Shown here: one piece after another, positions 5,824 through 14,298 of the stretch
Layout of the letters: each line of letters begins with the position of its first letter
How positions within the stretch are numbered: the stretch's first letter is position 1
From: an uncultured Brachyspira sp.
GTDB taxonomy: Bacteria > Spirochaetota > Brachyspiria > Brachyspirales > Brachyspiraceae
Direction of reading: 5' to 3'
Length of the DNA stretch: 23,071 nucleotides
Assembly: GCF_949287625.1 (NCBI RefSeq)
Contig: NZ_CASEGO010000083.1
Span: forward strand, 1-23,071
Program-made: the position numbers and the translations under genes
The notes under the pieces: generated by a model
Told to the model about the DNA's origin: nothing
The model's input: the letters and a program-made list of their open reading frames with translations, nothing else
Database searches by the model: none

Positions 5824-8800
5824 TTATAATAAATTTTTATTATTTCTTTTAGTATACCATTTTTTTATTCTAACAAAAATATTGCAATCTATCCTATATA
5901 AGATTAAAGAATATAATAAAAATAAGAATGGAAGCCACATAATAAAATAATTAATATGTGTATGTACATAAAAATGCTGTTTAAATATAAACATCGAAGA
6001 TACAACTCCAAAAAAAGATATGCATACACATATAAATAAAGCTAAATACTTATTAATACTGATTTTAAAACCAAATACATCTTTACCAGTACTAGATAAA
6101 AATAATCTTATAAAAATAATAATTATAAATAGTAATATAGAATATATATACGGATATAAATATGAGGTATTAAAAAAATATATTTTTAATATATTAAAAA
6201 TACTTGCATCAAATGTTTGTCCAGAATCCGAAACTGTATTAACAGTTCTTCTGAATAAAGCATCAACTATGAGATCAATACTTCCTAAAGCAAAAATATG
6301 AATAATTAAAATTATTATTAATCCTAACATACATATTCCAGAAATTATTAAAAAATATTTAATAAATTTTTTAATACTGTAATATCTTGATATGGAAAAA
6401 TAAAAAACAGGTAAAGTAGTTGATACAAATAATGTTGGTACGTATTCATAACCATGTGATAACCTAAACATTATACTTAAAAGCAATAATAAAGATAATA
6501 ATAAATTGTTTTTATTAAAATCGTATTTATATGCAAAGTAAGAAACTATTAACATTGGTAAAATAAAAGTAAATGGCGGAAACCATATAGATCTGCTGAA
6601 TGACGTTATCCATACATTAGTAATTAGAGTAAATATTGTCATAATAGAAACAGGAATTATTCCAAACTCTACTGCCAAAAATGTGAAAAATACGGCGAAT
6701 ATGATAGCATTTAATAGAGAAGAAAAATTTTGTAAACTTCTAAATATAATATGGGAATCAGTATTCCATTTTAATAATACATTAAATAATGGTCTTAATA
6801 CATGGCTTTGCAATCCCAAACAAGATTTGTATACTTCAATATATTTAGAATTATTATTTTTCACATCATTTACAACTTCTTTTTCATTAAATTTATAAGT
6901 ATTCATAGTATCACTAGAATTCCTTCTATAAGTATTCATGAAAAAATATGGTTTATCTTCTGATGAAATACTTCTTATAAACAAATCATCCAATATTATA
7001 TTATCAGAATATGTATCAGGATCTTGAAATTTAGTTTCCGGAGCTAGACTAAACATATTAAAAATAAAATTAGAACATAATATAATTAATAATAATATAA
7101 AAAATTGTATATATTTATTAATATTCATTTTATACATTATGATTAATAACATTGATATTATTAATATAACTAATAGATAATTATTAAAGGGAATATCTAT
7201 ATAATATTCAACATCTTCTATATAAGTATTATTATCAATAATTTTACTAGTAGTAATTAGTATTTCATTGCCGTTTTTTAAATAAAGGTTGTCAGATATC
7301 TGTTCTAATTTAATAGATTTCACATTGAATACACCTTTAGGATAAGAGAAATATAGATGAGGATATTCGTTAGTAAAAGATTCTTTTATTTTTATATCTC
7401 CAGAATATACTTTGTACTCGGATGTTATATCCTCTGTATTTGGTATATAAATATTATAATTTTTAGTATCTAAATAATATGTTACAATACCTTTAGAATA
7501 ATCAGAAAGTTTTTTAATTTCTATACTAATTCTATATATTTCACCTACAGATAGAGGGACTATATAATTATAACTATTCCAACTTGTAGAATTAGATACA
7601 GTAAATGTACCGTCATCATTATTCCAAGCACTTGCTGTAAGACCTTCCTGAGGTGTAGTATTATACCAATCAGGCATTCTATGTATTTCTATACTGTAGC
7701 CATAATTTTTTATATAGTCAGGCTTATTTTCTAGTTTTAAAGGTTTATCAGAATATTTATAAATAAAATTAGGCGAAAATAGTCCTTTAGATATTAGTTT
7801 AGCCTTATAGACATAGCCTGCTGGACTTGCTGCTATAATTTCAAAATCTGATAAATATCCTTTACGGTAAATATTACCTAATAATGATAAAACTAATACT
7901 ATAAATACTAAAGAGATTAAAGATATAAAATATACTTTCAATACTTTCTTTTTATTATTAACAATAAATGATTTCAAATATGATAATAAATTAAATGAAA
8001 CAAAAATAAATATTATATATATTAATAATAGTACAGCAAAGAAATAAATTATTTTCTTTAATAAACTATCTTTAAGACTAAGAGTATATTTTATATTTTT
8101 TATATCATTAATATTAACATTATCAACTGTTGATGTAAATATTATTTCTTTTCCATTTTTTAAATATAGATTATCACTTAATTGTTCTAACCTTATATAT
8201 TTTATATTAATAGCACCATCTGGAAAATAAAAAGTAAAATGAGGAAATGGGTTAGGTTTAGTATATAATATATCAACTTCATTACTATATACTTTGTATT
8301 CAGGTCCTATATCATAAGTGCTCTCTATAGGAATAAGAGTATTAGTTTCATCTAAATGATATTTAATTGGATTAAAGCTGCTGCCGCTTAATCTTTTAGC
8401 TTCTATAGAAATTCTATATCTTTCACCTTTAGAAGGAATGATATCATAACCATAACCATTCCAGCTAGTAGAATTAGATACCGTAAATGTACCATCATCA
8501 TTATTCCAAGCACTTGCTGTAAGTCCTTTCTGAGGGTTAGTATTATACCAATCAGGCATTCTATTAATTTCTATACTATAGCCATAATTTTTTATATAGT
8601 CAGGTTTATTTTCCAGTTTTAGAGGTTTATCTGAATATTCATAAATTAAATTATGAGAGAACAACCCCTTAGAATTAACTTTTGCCTTATATACATATCC
8701 TGCTTTACTTTCTGCTATAATTTGAAAATCTGATAAATAACCTTTATGGGGCATATTTCCTAATAAAGATAGTAATATAAAAATAACTATTAATGAAAAG

Positions 8801-9300
8801 AAAATTATAGAAGATATCTTAAAAATAATATTTTTATTTTCCAATATTCTATTATATAAATCATAAATTAATGATCTATATTTAATACATAAATATACAT
8901 TAAATAATATTAAAACAAATAATATAATATAGAATATTGGCTTAATTCTTAAAGAATAATTTATATTATCAATTTTTTCATCATATTTCAATTGCTTTGA
9001 AGATACCAAAGTACCAAAAGGACTTCCTGGTTTATCAATTTTTATATCTTTAATAAAATTATTATTTTGAATTATTTCATTAGTATCAAAATAAACTTTA
9101 TATATATCACTGTTTCTAAAGATCTTACTATAATATTTTAATCTAAAATGATAATTATATTCTATATCATTTGATGATTGGAGCTTAAATTCAGATAAAT
9201 AACCTTTTCTATTAACTAAACCTAAAACTGCTAAAAGTAATATTGATATTATAAGTATGGAACTTATAATTAATATTATTTTATTTAACTTATTTTTCAT
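5824..9300 (-). CDS. Large membrane protein: tandem extracytoplasmic domains plus GT-C-like polytopic domain
   Basis: 1158 residues, first gene of the glycan operon. Residues 1-150, 160-455 and 455-720 are three units, each opening with a membrane helix ending in LLGN..KGYLSDF-type sequence. Units 2 and 3 then share a Trp-rich, probably beta-sandwich domain (RMPDWYNT, GLTASAWNNDDGTFTVSNST) that should sit outside the membrane; unit 1 is shorter and diverged. Residues ~705-1145 hold about ten hydrophobic helices with a long loop near 752-850 (D- and R-rich), the layout of GT-C glycosyltransferases that use lipid-linked sugars, although I see no diagnostic catalytic motif. I infer a role in glycan assembly or modification outside the membrane. 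Start chosen at ATG 9300 with AGGAG six bases upstream. A leader frame carrying 7-mer repeats overlaps this start. Confidence 0.75.
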   Translation of the reverse strand: MKNKLNKIILIISSILIISILLLAVLGLVNRKGYLSEFKLQSSNDIEYNYHFRLKYYSKIFRNSDIYKVYFDTNEIIQNNNFIKDIKIDKPGSPFGTLVSSKQLKYDEKIDNINYSLRIKPIFYIILFVLILFNVYLCIKYRSLIYDLYNRILENKNIIFKISSIIFFSLIVIFILLSLLGNMPHKGYLSDFQIIAESKAGYVYKAKVNSKGLFSHNLIYEYSDKPLKLENKPDYIKNYGYSIEINRMPDWYNTNPQKGLTASAWNNDDGTFTVSNSTSWNGYGYDIIPSKGERYRISIEAKRLSGSSFNPIKYHLDETNTLIPIESTYDIGPEYKVYSNEVDILYTKPNPFPHFTFYFPDGAINIKYIRLEQLSDNLYLKNGKEIIFTSTVDNVNINDIKNIKYTLSLKDSLLKKIIYFFAVLLLIYIIFIFVSFNLLSYLKSFIVNNKKKVLKVYFISLISLVFIVLVLSLLGNIYRKGYLSDFEIIAASPAGYVYKAKLISKGLFSPNFIYKYSDKPLKLENKPDYIKNYGYSIEIHRMPDWYNTTPQEGLTASAWNNDDGTFTVSNSTSWNSYNYIVPLSVGEIYRISIEIKKLSDYSKGIVTYYLDTKNYNIYIPNTEDITSEYKVYSGDIKIKESFTNEYPHLYFSYPKGVFNVKSIKLEQISDNLYLKNGNEILITTSKIIDNNTYIEDVEYYIDIPFNNYLLVILIISMLLIIMYKMNINKYIQFFILLLIILCSNFIFNMFSLAPETKFQDPDTYSDNIILDDLFIRSISSEDKPYFFMNTYRRNSSDTMNTYKFNEKEVVNDVKNNNSKYIEVYKSCLGLQSHVLRPLFNVLLKWNTDSHIIFRSLQNFSSLLNAIIFAVFFTFLAVEFGIIPVSIMTIFTLITNVWITSFSRSIWFPPFTFILPMLIVSYFAYKYDFNKNNLLLSLLLLLSIMFRLSHGYEYVPTLFVSTTLPVFYFSISRYYSIKKFIKYFLIISGICMLGLIIILIIHIFALGSIDLIVDALFRRTVNTVSDSGQTFDASIFNILKIYFFNTSYLYPYIYSILLFIIIIFIRLFLSSTGKDVFGFKISINKYLALFICVCISFFGVVSSMFIFKQHFYVHTHINYFIMWLPFLFLLYSLILYRIDCNIFVRIKKWYTKRNNKNLL
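7576..7863 (-). repeat. Intragenic direct repeat, unit 3 copy
   Basis: Encodes residues ~480-575 of the 1158-residue protein and closely matches 8461-8742 at both DNA and protein level, with long identical stretches such as the segment coding for ENKPDYIKNYGYSIEI. The copies are 879 bp apart, a multiple of three, so recombination between them would delete one domain in frame. Confidence 0.85.
8461..8742 (-). repeat. Intragenic direct repeat, unit 2 copy
   Basis: Encodes residues ~187-280 of the 1158-residue protein; partner of 7576-7863. The high DNA similarity, including synonymous positions, indicates recent duplication or continuing gene conversion. Confidence 0.85.
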
Positions 9301-9520
9301 AAACTACTCCTAAAATACAATGGCTGTATTTATATTGATTGAAGCATTTTTTGCAACGGGTATATAATGATTTAAGAAAGTAAAACTTGAGAATATATAG
9401 AGCTGTTTGCTGTTTGCTGTTTGCTGTTTGCTGTTTGCTGTTTGCTGTTTGCTGTTTGCTGTTTGCTGTTTGCTGTTTGCTGTTTGCTGTTTGCTGTTTG
9501 TGTTTCATAACATAATCCAT
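9290..9520 (-). CDS. Candidate leader ORF made largely of heptamer repeats
   Basis: 76 codons starting MDYVMKHK, then QQTANSK units from the 7-mer tract, then 37 non-repeat residues. Its TAA (9290-9292) lies just past the ATG of the 1158-residue gene (9300), an overlap of 11 bp. In the present repeat phase a ribosome on this leader would therefore terminate on top of the downstream start. With other copy numbers it would stop earlier: in one frame at the TAG touching the AGGAG site, in the other near 9376. It has no good ribosome site and lies only about 6 bases after the predicted transcript start, so translation is unproven. I see it as a regulatory leader rather than a structural protein. 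Confidence 0.35.
   Translation of the reverse strand: MDYVMKHKQQTANSKQQTANSKQQTANSKQQTANSKQQTALYILKFYFLKSLYTRCKKCFNQYKYSHCILGVVYEK
9403..9500 (-). repeat. Heptanucleotide tandem repeat, 14 perfect copies
   Basis: CTGTTTG (plus strand) occurs 14 times without interruption, 98 bp in all. It lies between the predicted promoter (9533-9560) and the first gene of the glycan operon, about 100 bp upstream of its start codon, so it would be transcribed as part of the 5' leader. Seven-base tracts upstream of surface genes are known to tune expression in other bacteria (Haemophilus hmw1A/hmw2A). Confidence 0.97.
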
Positions 9521-9532
9521 AATATTTTTACT

Positions 9533-9560
9533 ATTATATAATAATATAAAAAATAATCAA
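9533..9560 (-). promoter_or_regulatory. Promoter of the glycan operon
   Basis: TTGATT (9555-9560), 16-bp spacer, perfect TATAAT (9533-9538) on the minus strand. The predicted start of transcription is near 9526, giving a leader of about 225 bases that contains the heptamer tract. The same TTGATT-16-TATAAT layout occurs before the CarD gene. No other promoter this good was seen in the operon. Confidence 0.6.
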
Positions 9561-9639
9561 TACTAATTATATAAAATTTCAGGATTTGCATTTTAAGTTA
9601 TAGAATAACTATGATTTTTTAATACATTTAAGAACTTTA

Positions 9640-9671
9640 AGCCCCCGGCAATTATTTCGCTGCTGGAGGCT
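9640..9671. terminator. GC-rich terminator hairpin after gpmA
   Basis: Arms 9640-9650 and 9661-9671 (AGCCCCCGGCA / TGCTGGAGGCT) form an 11-base stem with one mismatch and one G-T pair around a 10-base loop. The T-rich tail is better on the plus strand (TTTTATATTTATTTTT); on the minus strand only CTTAAAGTTCTT follows. It probably ends gpmA transcripts, perhaps in both directions, and insulates the glycan operon. Confidence 0.6.
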
Positions 9672-9697
9672 TTTATATTTATTTTTAACAAACTTTA

Positions 9698-10444
9698 TTA
9701 TTTCTTTTTGCCTTGATTAGCTACAGCTTCCATAGCTTTTTTAACTGCTTCAGGATCTCCTAAATACCGTTTGTTCACAGCTTTGAAATTATCATCAAGC
9801 TCATAAACTAAAGGCATTCCAGTAGGTATATTAAGTTCTGTAATGTCAGCATCAGATATATTGTCCAAATATTTTACTAAAGCTCTTAAACTGTTACCAT
9901 GTGCTGCAATTATGATTTTTTTTCCTGCTTTAATATCTGGAAGTATAACATTTTCCCAAAAAGGTACTACTCTTGCTACAGTGTCTTTCAAACATTCTGT
10001 TAGAGGCAGTTCTTTTTCTGATAAGTTTTTATAACGAGGATCATGACCTGGATATCTTTCATCATCTTTTGTTAAAGCTGGAGGAGGAGTATCATAGCTT
10101 CTTCTCCAAATTTTTACCTGATCTTCTCCGTATTTTTCAGCAGTTTGTGATTTATTTAATCCTTGTAATGCTCCATAATGTCTTTCATTTAACTGCCAGC
10201 ATTTTTCTACAGGTATCCATAAAAGCCCCATTTCTTCCAAAACTAAGTTTAAAGTTTTGATAGCACGTGTTAAAGTAGAAGTATATGCTTTATCAAAAGT
10301 AAATCCTGCTTTTTTAAGTTCTGCACCGCCTGCTTTAGCCTCTTCTATACCTTTTTCAGACAAAGTAACATCTGCCCAGCCTGTAAATAAGTTTTCTTTA
10401 TTCCATACACTCTCACCATGACGTATTAAAACAACTTTTGTCAT
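9698..10444 (-). CDS. gpmA: 2,3-bisphosphoglycerate-dependent phosphoglycerate mutase
   Basis: 248 residues, the usual length of the dimeric cofactor-dependent enzyme. It interconverts 3- and 2-phosphoglycerate in glycolysis in the cytoplasm. The signature LIRHGESVWN contains the phospho-histidine H9. LNERHYGALQGLNK supplies catalytic E87, and AAHGNSLRALVKYL the second histidine (H182). NLFTGWADVTLSEKG is typical of gpmA. AGGAG precedes ATG 10444, and a promoter is visible at 10478-10506. It is monocistronic: a hairpin follows and the next minus-strand promoter starts the glycan operon. No anomalies. Confidence 0.98.
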   Translation of the reverse strand: MTKVVLIRHGESVWNKENLFTGWADVTLSEKGIEEAKAGGAELKKAGFTFDKAYTSTLTRAIKTLNLVLEEMGLLWIPVEKCWQLNERHYGALQGLNKSQTAEKYGEDQVKIWRRSYDTPPPALTKDDERYPGHDPRYKNLSEKELPLTECLKDTVARVVPFWENVILPDIKAGKKIIIAAHGNSLRALVKYLDNISDADITELNIPTGMPLVYELDDNFKAVNKRYLGDPEAVKKAMEAVANQGKKK

Positions 10445-10477
10445 TTTTATAACTCCTTATAAATAAGATTAAGTTCT

Positions 10478-10506
10478 ATTATATATTAAAATAATAAAAA
10501 AGTTAA
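10478..10506 (-). promoter_or_regulatory. gpmA promoter
   Basis: TATAAT at 10478-10483 and TTAACT at 10501-10506 on the minus strand with 17-bp spacing, about 35 bp upstream of the gpmA start codon. The -10 is perfect, the -35 matches 4 of 6. Confidence 0.5.
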
Positions 10507-10681
10507 ACAAAAAATCTATTGTTTTTCTTATTATATTTTATAAGAATTTTTTGTATGAATAATATTTTTATACATAAGTTATTATTACATTGAATTCACA
10601 GCTAAAATACTAAATTAATGCTTGAAAAAACAGAAAATATTTATATCTTTAATATAATAATAAAACGGGAGTATATTATAT

Positions 10682-11323
10682 ATGAAGAAATTTGTATTAA
10701 TTTTGTTTTTATTTTCATCTGTTATGACTTCGGGACTTATGGCTAAAGACGGATTTGGTGTTGATTTAAGTGTGCCTTTGGGAGCAGGCATAGGTTTTTA
10801 TCTTGAAGATGGTAAACAAAGCGAAACTGTAAAACCAGACGGCGGTTTTGAGTTTGGTGTTTATTTAAAGCCTAATTATTATTTTGATTTAAATATATTA
10901 TCTTTAGGGATATCTTTAGATTTTGGATATCAAAGAGATGTATTTGCATATAAATCAGATTTATCTAAAGGTAATGTTACGTCTGACAGTTTATCTATAG
11001 GTTTGATGCCTAAAATAGATATACTATTTATGTCTATAGGAGTTGGGGCTGGAGTAAAATTTCCTTTAGGAGGAAGCAGCTATTCCAAAGAAAACAGCGG
11101 CGGAGAGACAATAGAAAAATATACTCTTAAACAATTACAGAATCAATTTTATAATTTATATATACCATATCTTAAAGCAAGTTTAGATTTTCTGCTTCTT
11201 TATAATGTAACTTTAGGTGTTTATCTTTCTTATGATTTTCCTTTGCTTGAATATAAAGACAGTATTCCAAAGACAAAAATGGGAGGTCTTGATATAGGAG
11301 GACAAATAGGTATAAGGTTCTAA
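10682..11323 (+). CDS. Outer-membrane beta-barrel protein, hypothetical
   Basis: 213 residues. MKKFVLILFLFSSVMTSGLMA is a signal peptide, probably cut after A21. The mature part is rich in alternating hydrophobic/polar strands and Gly/Tyr/Phe (LGAGIGFYLEDG, FGVYLKPNYYFDLNIL, LGISLDFGYQRD), and ends in GGQIGIRF with a C-terminal phenylalanine, the usual sign of an outer-membrane barrel for BAM recognition. The size suits an 8-stranded barrel. The start ATG is preceded by CGGGAG. It is divergent from gpmA. A 50-bp gap separates it from the binding-protein gene, so the two may be cotranscribed. Exact function unknown. Confidence 0.75.
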   Translation: MKKFVLILFLFSSVMTSGLMAKDGFGVDLSVPLGAGIGFYLEDGKQSETVKPDGGFEFGVYLKPNYYFDLNILSLGISLDFGYQRDVFAYKSDLSKGNVTSDSLSIGLMPKIDILFMSIGVGAGVKFPLGGSSYSKENSGGETIEKYTLKQLQNQFYNLYIPYLKASLDFLLLYNVTLGVYLSYDFPLLEYKDSIPKTKMGGLDIGGQIGIRF

Positions 11324-11373
11324 AGATAAATTCATTTTAGGAAAACATAAAAAATAATAATTAAGGAAAAATA

Positions 11374-12606
11374 ATGTACAATCGTTCGTATTATGCCGTA
11401 TTTATCAGTCTTTTATACAGCAGTATAATATTTGCTCAAAATTCTTCTTTTGTAAGTAAACTTGATAAAAGTCAGTTAGATTTAAATTATTATGGAAGAT
11501 TAAAAGATAAAAATATTACATTAAATGTATGTAATTGGGGAGAGTATATAGCTGACGGCTCTAAAGGTTCTATGGATATTATAGAAGAATTTGAAAATCT
11601 TACTGGAATAAAAGTAAATTATATAATACATAATTCTAATGAAGAAGTATATGCCAAGTTAAAATTACATACAGAAAATTACGATGTAATAACTCCTACC
11701 GACTATATTATAGTGAGAATGATAAAAAATGATATGATACAGAAACTAAATTTCGATTTGCTTCCCGCTGTAAAAAACAATATAGATCCATTCTTTTTTT
11801 CACTAGCATATGATCCAAAAGGAGAATACAGTGTTCCTTATACTTGGGGAATGAGCGGTATTATATACAATAAAAAAAATATAGATATAAAAGAGGAAGA
11901 TATTGATTGGTCTATACTTTTTAATGAAGATTATAAAGATATGATACTGATGGCAATAGCTCCAAGAGACGCTTTTGCGGCTGCTAATGGTTATTTAGGC
12001 TTTGATTTGCATACCACAAATGAAAAAGAGATATTAAAATCATTTGACGCTTTAAAAAAGCAAAGATCTATAGTTCAGGATTATGTTATGGACGAAATAC
12101 TATATAAAATAAGATATGAGAAGGCATATATAGGAGTTACATACGGCGGCGATGCTTTAACGGTTATAAAGCAAAATACAAATATAAATTTTGTTATACC
12201 AAAATCAGGGGGAAATCCTTTTGTTGAATGTTTGGCAATTCCTAAAAATGCTGAAAATATAGAAGCGGCACATATGTATATAAATTTTTTATGTGAGAAG
12301 CAAGTAGCATATGAGAATACAAAATACATAGGATATGCCACTCCAAATACAGCAGCTTTAGAATTACTGCCTGATGAAATAAAAAATGATAAAAGAATAT
12401 ATCCTGATAAAGAGAATATTGTATATATGTCAAAACGAATATCCGAACTTGATGACGGAGCTGGTATTTTAATGGAAAATCTTTGGAATAATTTTCTTAA
12501 TAATAAAAGTGTTAAATTGCCTTTTAATAAAATACTTGTATTTGCTGTTATTATTACAATTATAATATTAATTATTTTGGAAGTAAAGAAAAGAAAAAAA
12601 GATTAA
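11374..12606 (+). CDS. Spermidine/putrescine-type periplasmic binding protein with C-terminal membrane anchor
   Basis: 410 residues. A hydrophobic signal (2-21, ending IIFAQ) leads into LNVCNWGEYIADGS and DIIEEFENLTGIKVNY, the start of a PotD-type solute-binding fold. YDVITPTDYIIVRMIK, VPYTWGMSGIIYNK and the late GAGILMENLWNNF also fit. Such proteins capture polyamines for an ABC importer. It is about 50 residues longer than ordinary PotD because of a C-terminal helix (near 386-404, ILVFAVIITIIILIILEV) followed by KKRKKD, which should tether it to the inner membrane. No lipobox cysteine is seen. No ABC ATPase or permease is in the window. Its stop overlaps the stop of the convergent cyclase gene by 4 bp. 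The fold is secure; the polyamine substrate is inferred. Confidence 0.82.
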   Translation: MYNRSYYAVFISLLYSSIIFAQNSSFVSKLDKSQLDLNYYGRLKDKNITLNVCNWGEYIADGSKGSMDIIEEFENLTGIKVNYIIHNSNEEVYAKLKLHTENYDVITPTDYIIVRMIKNDMIQKLNFDLLPAVKNNIDPFFFSLAYDPKGEYSVPYTWGMSGIIYNKKNIDIKEEDIDWSILFNEDYKDMILMAIAPRDAFAAANGYLGFDLHTTNEKEILKSFDALKKQRSIVQDYVMDEILYKIRYEKAYIGVTYGGDALTVIKQNTNINFVIPKSGGNPFVECLAIPKNAENIEAAHMYINFLCEKQVAYENTKYIGYATPNTAALELLPDEIKNDKRIYPDKENIVYMSKRISELDDGAGILMENLWNNFLNNKSVKLPFNKILVFAVIITIIILIILEVKKRKKD

Positions 12607-13217
12607 ATTATAGCATATGCTCTTACTGGGGAGCCTTCAGCATTTTTTATTTTTAATGGGGCTGCACTAAAGAAAAATTCTTTATTCGATACTTTATCTA
12701 AATTGGCAAGTCCTTCTATAATGCATATGTCATGTGAAAATAAAATATTATGTATTAAATTATTATTAATATTATCAGCAGAAGGACTGTCTATTCCTAT
12801 TGTTTTGATTTTTAAGTTAAGTAATTGATTTGCAAAACTTTCACTTAAGTAAGGAAAATTTTTATAATAATAATCTGTATTAATATTCTTATGCCAAGAA
12901 GTATTAATAAGCAGTATATTATATCCCTTTATAGTTTCAAAATCAAAATTGTTAGGAAAGTTTATTTTATTTTCTTTATCTGCTTTAATATCAATACAGT
13001 AAGCACTGCCGATAAAATAGCTTAAATCTATATTTTCAGCAGAAGGCTTATTATTTATGCCATGAAGAGGCGTATCAATATGAGTGCCGCTATGAACACA
13101 CATATTGATATTTGTTATATTAAAATACTCATAATTAAAACTTTCAACTTTTACATCAATATCATCAGGATAATGAGGCATATTGTTATAAATTGAAGAA
13201 GAAAGATCTATTATCAT
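12603..13217 (-). CDS. Cyclase-family metal-dependent hydrolase (kynurenine formamidase-like)
   Basis: 204 residues. The family signature HSGTHIDTPLH (42-52) supplies the metal ligands H42, H46 and D48 plus the following histidine, as in PF04199 proteins (kynurenine formamidase, isatin hydrolase). MIIDLSSSIYNNMPHYP is a typical start for this family. Cytoplasmic. Its ATG overlaps the stop of the PIN/TRAM gene (ATGA), so it is translated as the second gene of that pair. There are no tryptophan-catabolism genes here, so I do not assign a specific substrate. Confidence 0.82.
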   Translation of the reverse strand: MIIDLSSSIYNNMPHYPDDIDVKVESFNYEYFNITNINMCVHSGTHIDTPLHGINNKPSAENIDLSYFIGSAYCIDIKADKENKINFPNNFDFETIKGYNILLINTSWHKNINTDYYYKNFPYLSESFANQLLNLKIKTIGIDSPSADNINNNLIHNILFSHDICIIEGLANLDKVSNKEFFFSAAPLKIKNAEGSPVRAYAII

Positions 13218-14212
13218 TTATCATGTCTTTTTTTATTATTATTATTTGATTGTTTAGCTCCTGCAAGAGAAGCAAATATTACCCTTCCAGCCTCTTTAGG
13301 AAGTACATTATCTATTTCTATTTCAACATTTTTTCCTATCAAATGTTTAGCATTATCAACAACTATCATAGTACCGTCTTCTAAATATCCAAGTGCCTGC
13401 TTATCTTTTCCCTCTCTTATCAAATCGATTTTAATAGTTTCCCCGGGAAGCACTACAACATGAAGCGAATTAGCCAAATCATTTATATTTAATATTTCAA
13501 CTTCATGAATAGAAGCTACCTTCATCAAATTAAAATCATTAGTAATAACTTTAGCATCCATTTTTTTGGCAAGCTCTATAAGTTTTAAATCTACTTCTTT
13601 TATATTAGGGAAATCTATATCAGTAATAGAAAGAAGTATATTTTTAGAGGACTTCATTTTATTTAATATCTCTAATGCCCTTCTTCCTCTTATTCTTTTT
13701 TGCGGATCTCTGGCATCGCTTAAGAACTGTACTTCTTTTATCACAAATTCAGGAAGTACAAGAAGTCCGTCAAAGAATTTCTTTTCGGCAATATCATATA
13801 TTCTTCCATCTACTATAACAGAAGTATCAAGTATTTTAGCTGTTTTATTTTTATCAGGTTTTGTAAGATTAAGCATATTTGATATATTAGGTATGAATGC
13901 CGCTATAATTCCAAAAGTAAGATATCCTTCTATAAAAAGAATGATTAATTTTTCATTTATAGATAATTTAATTCCTATCATATTAACAGTACTTATAGTT
14001 AATAGCACTATAACTATAGTTAGAAAAAATGAGATAAAAAAAGCGAGAGTAATTTTAGAAGATTTCTTTCTTATAAGTAAAAACTCGAATAAAAATATTA
14101 AAACAGCACTCAGTAAAAATATAGACACCGTTTTATAATTAAAAGTTTTTGTAAAATAATAATCCATTAATGCTATTAAAAAAGATATAACAAAATATAC
14201 TATTCTCCACAT
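13214..14212 (-). CDS. Membrane PIN/TRAM-domain protein (YacL-like)
   Basis: 332 residues. Four membrane helices occupy about 1-112. A PIN nuclease domain follows from ILDTSVIVDGRIYDI (127-141), with acidic residues at D129 and later at VITNDFNLMK. A TRAM RNA-binding domain (~255-317; VVLPGETIKIDLIREGKD, GTMIVVDNAKHLIGK) completes the YacL architecture, and the C-terminus is Lys/Asn-rich. The family is widespread and essential in some bacteria; RNA processing at the membrane is the usual suggestion. GGGGGAA precedes ATG 14212. In many bacteria this gene lies near a CarD-family gene, and here carD is directly upstream on the same strand. Confidence 0.88.
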   Translation of the reverse strand: MWRIVYFVISFLIALMDYYFTKTFNYKTVSIFLLSAVLIFLFEFLLIRKKSSKITLAFFISFFLTIVIVLLTISTVNMIGIKLSINEKLIILFIEGYLTFGIIAAFIPNISNMLNLTKPDKNKTAKILDTSVIVDGRIYDIAEKKFFDGLLVLPEFVIKEVQFLSDARDPQKRIRGRRALEILNKMKSSKNILLSITDIDFPNIKEVDLKLIELAKKMDAKVITNDFNLMKVASIHEVEILNINDLANSLHVVVLPGETIKIDLIREGKDKQALGYLEDGTMIVVDNAKHLIGKNVEIEIDNVLPKEAGRVIFASLAGAKQSNNNNKKRHDK

Positions 14213-14298
14213 AATAGTTCCCCCTACAAACTACAATATAATTAGATATATTTATTTTTTTATTTGAATAAATGCTTTTTTAGAAATATTGAAGAATA

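Noticed and set aside
9403..9500. Heptamer tract as a structural repeat protein
   Set aside because: Reading frames of any 7-mer array stay open easily, and there is no good ribosome site. A leader/regulatory role fits the position better.
10525..10552. Inverted repeat TTCTTAT-N8-ATAAGAA followed by T's as a terminator or operator
   Set aside because: It lies between divergent genes where no transcript needs ending, and weak AT-only stems of this size are expected by chance.
13566..14138. Plus-strand open frame of 190 codons opposite the PIN/TRAM gene
   Set aside because: The minus-strand protein has conserved PIN and TRAM motifs. The opposite frame is a product of AT-rich codon bias.
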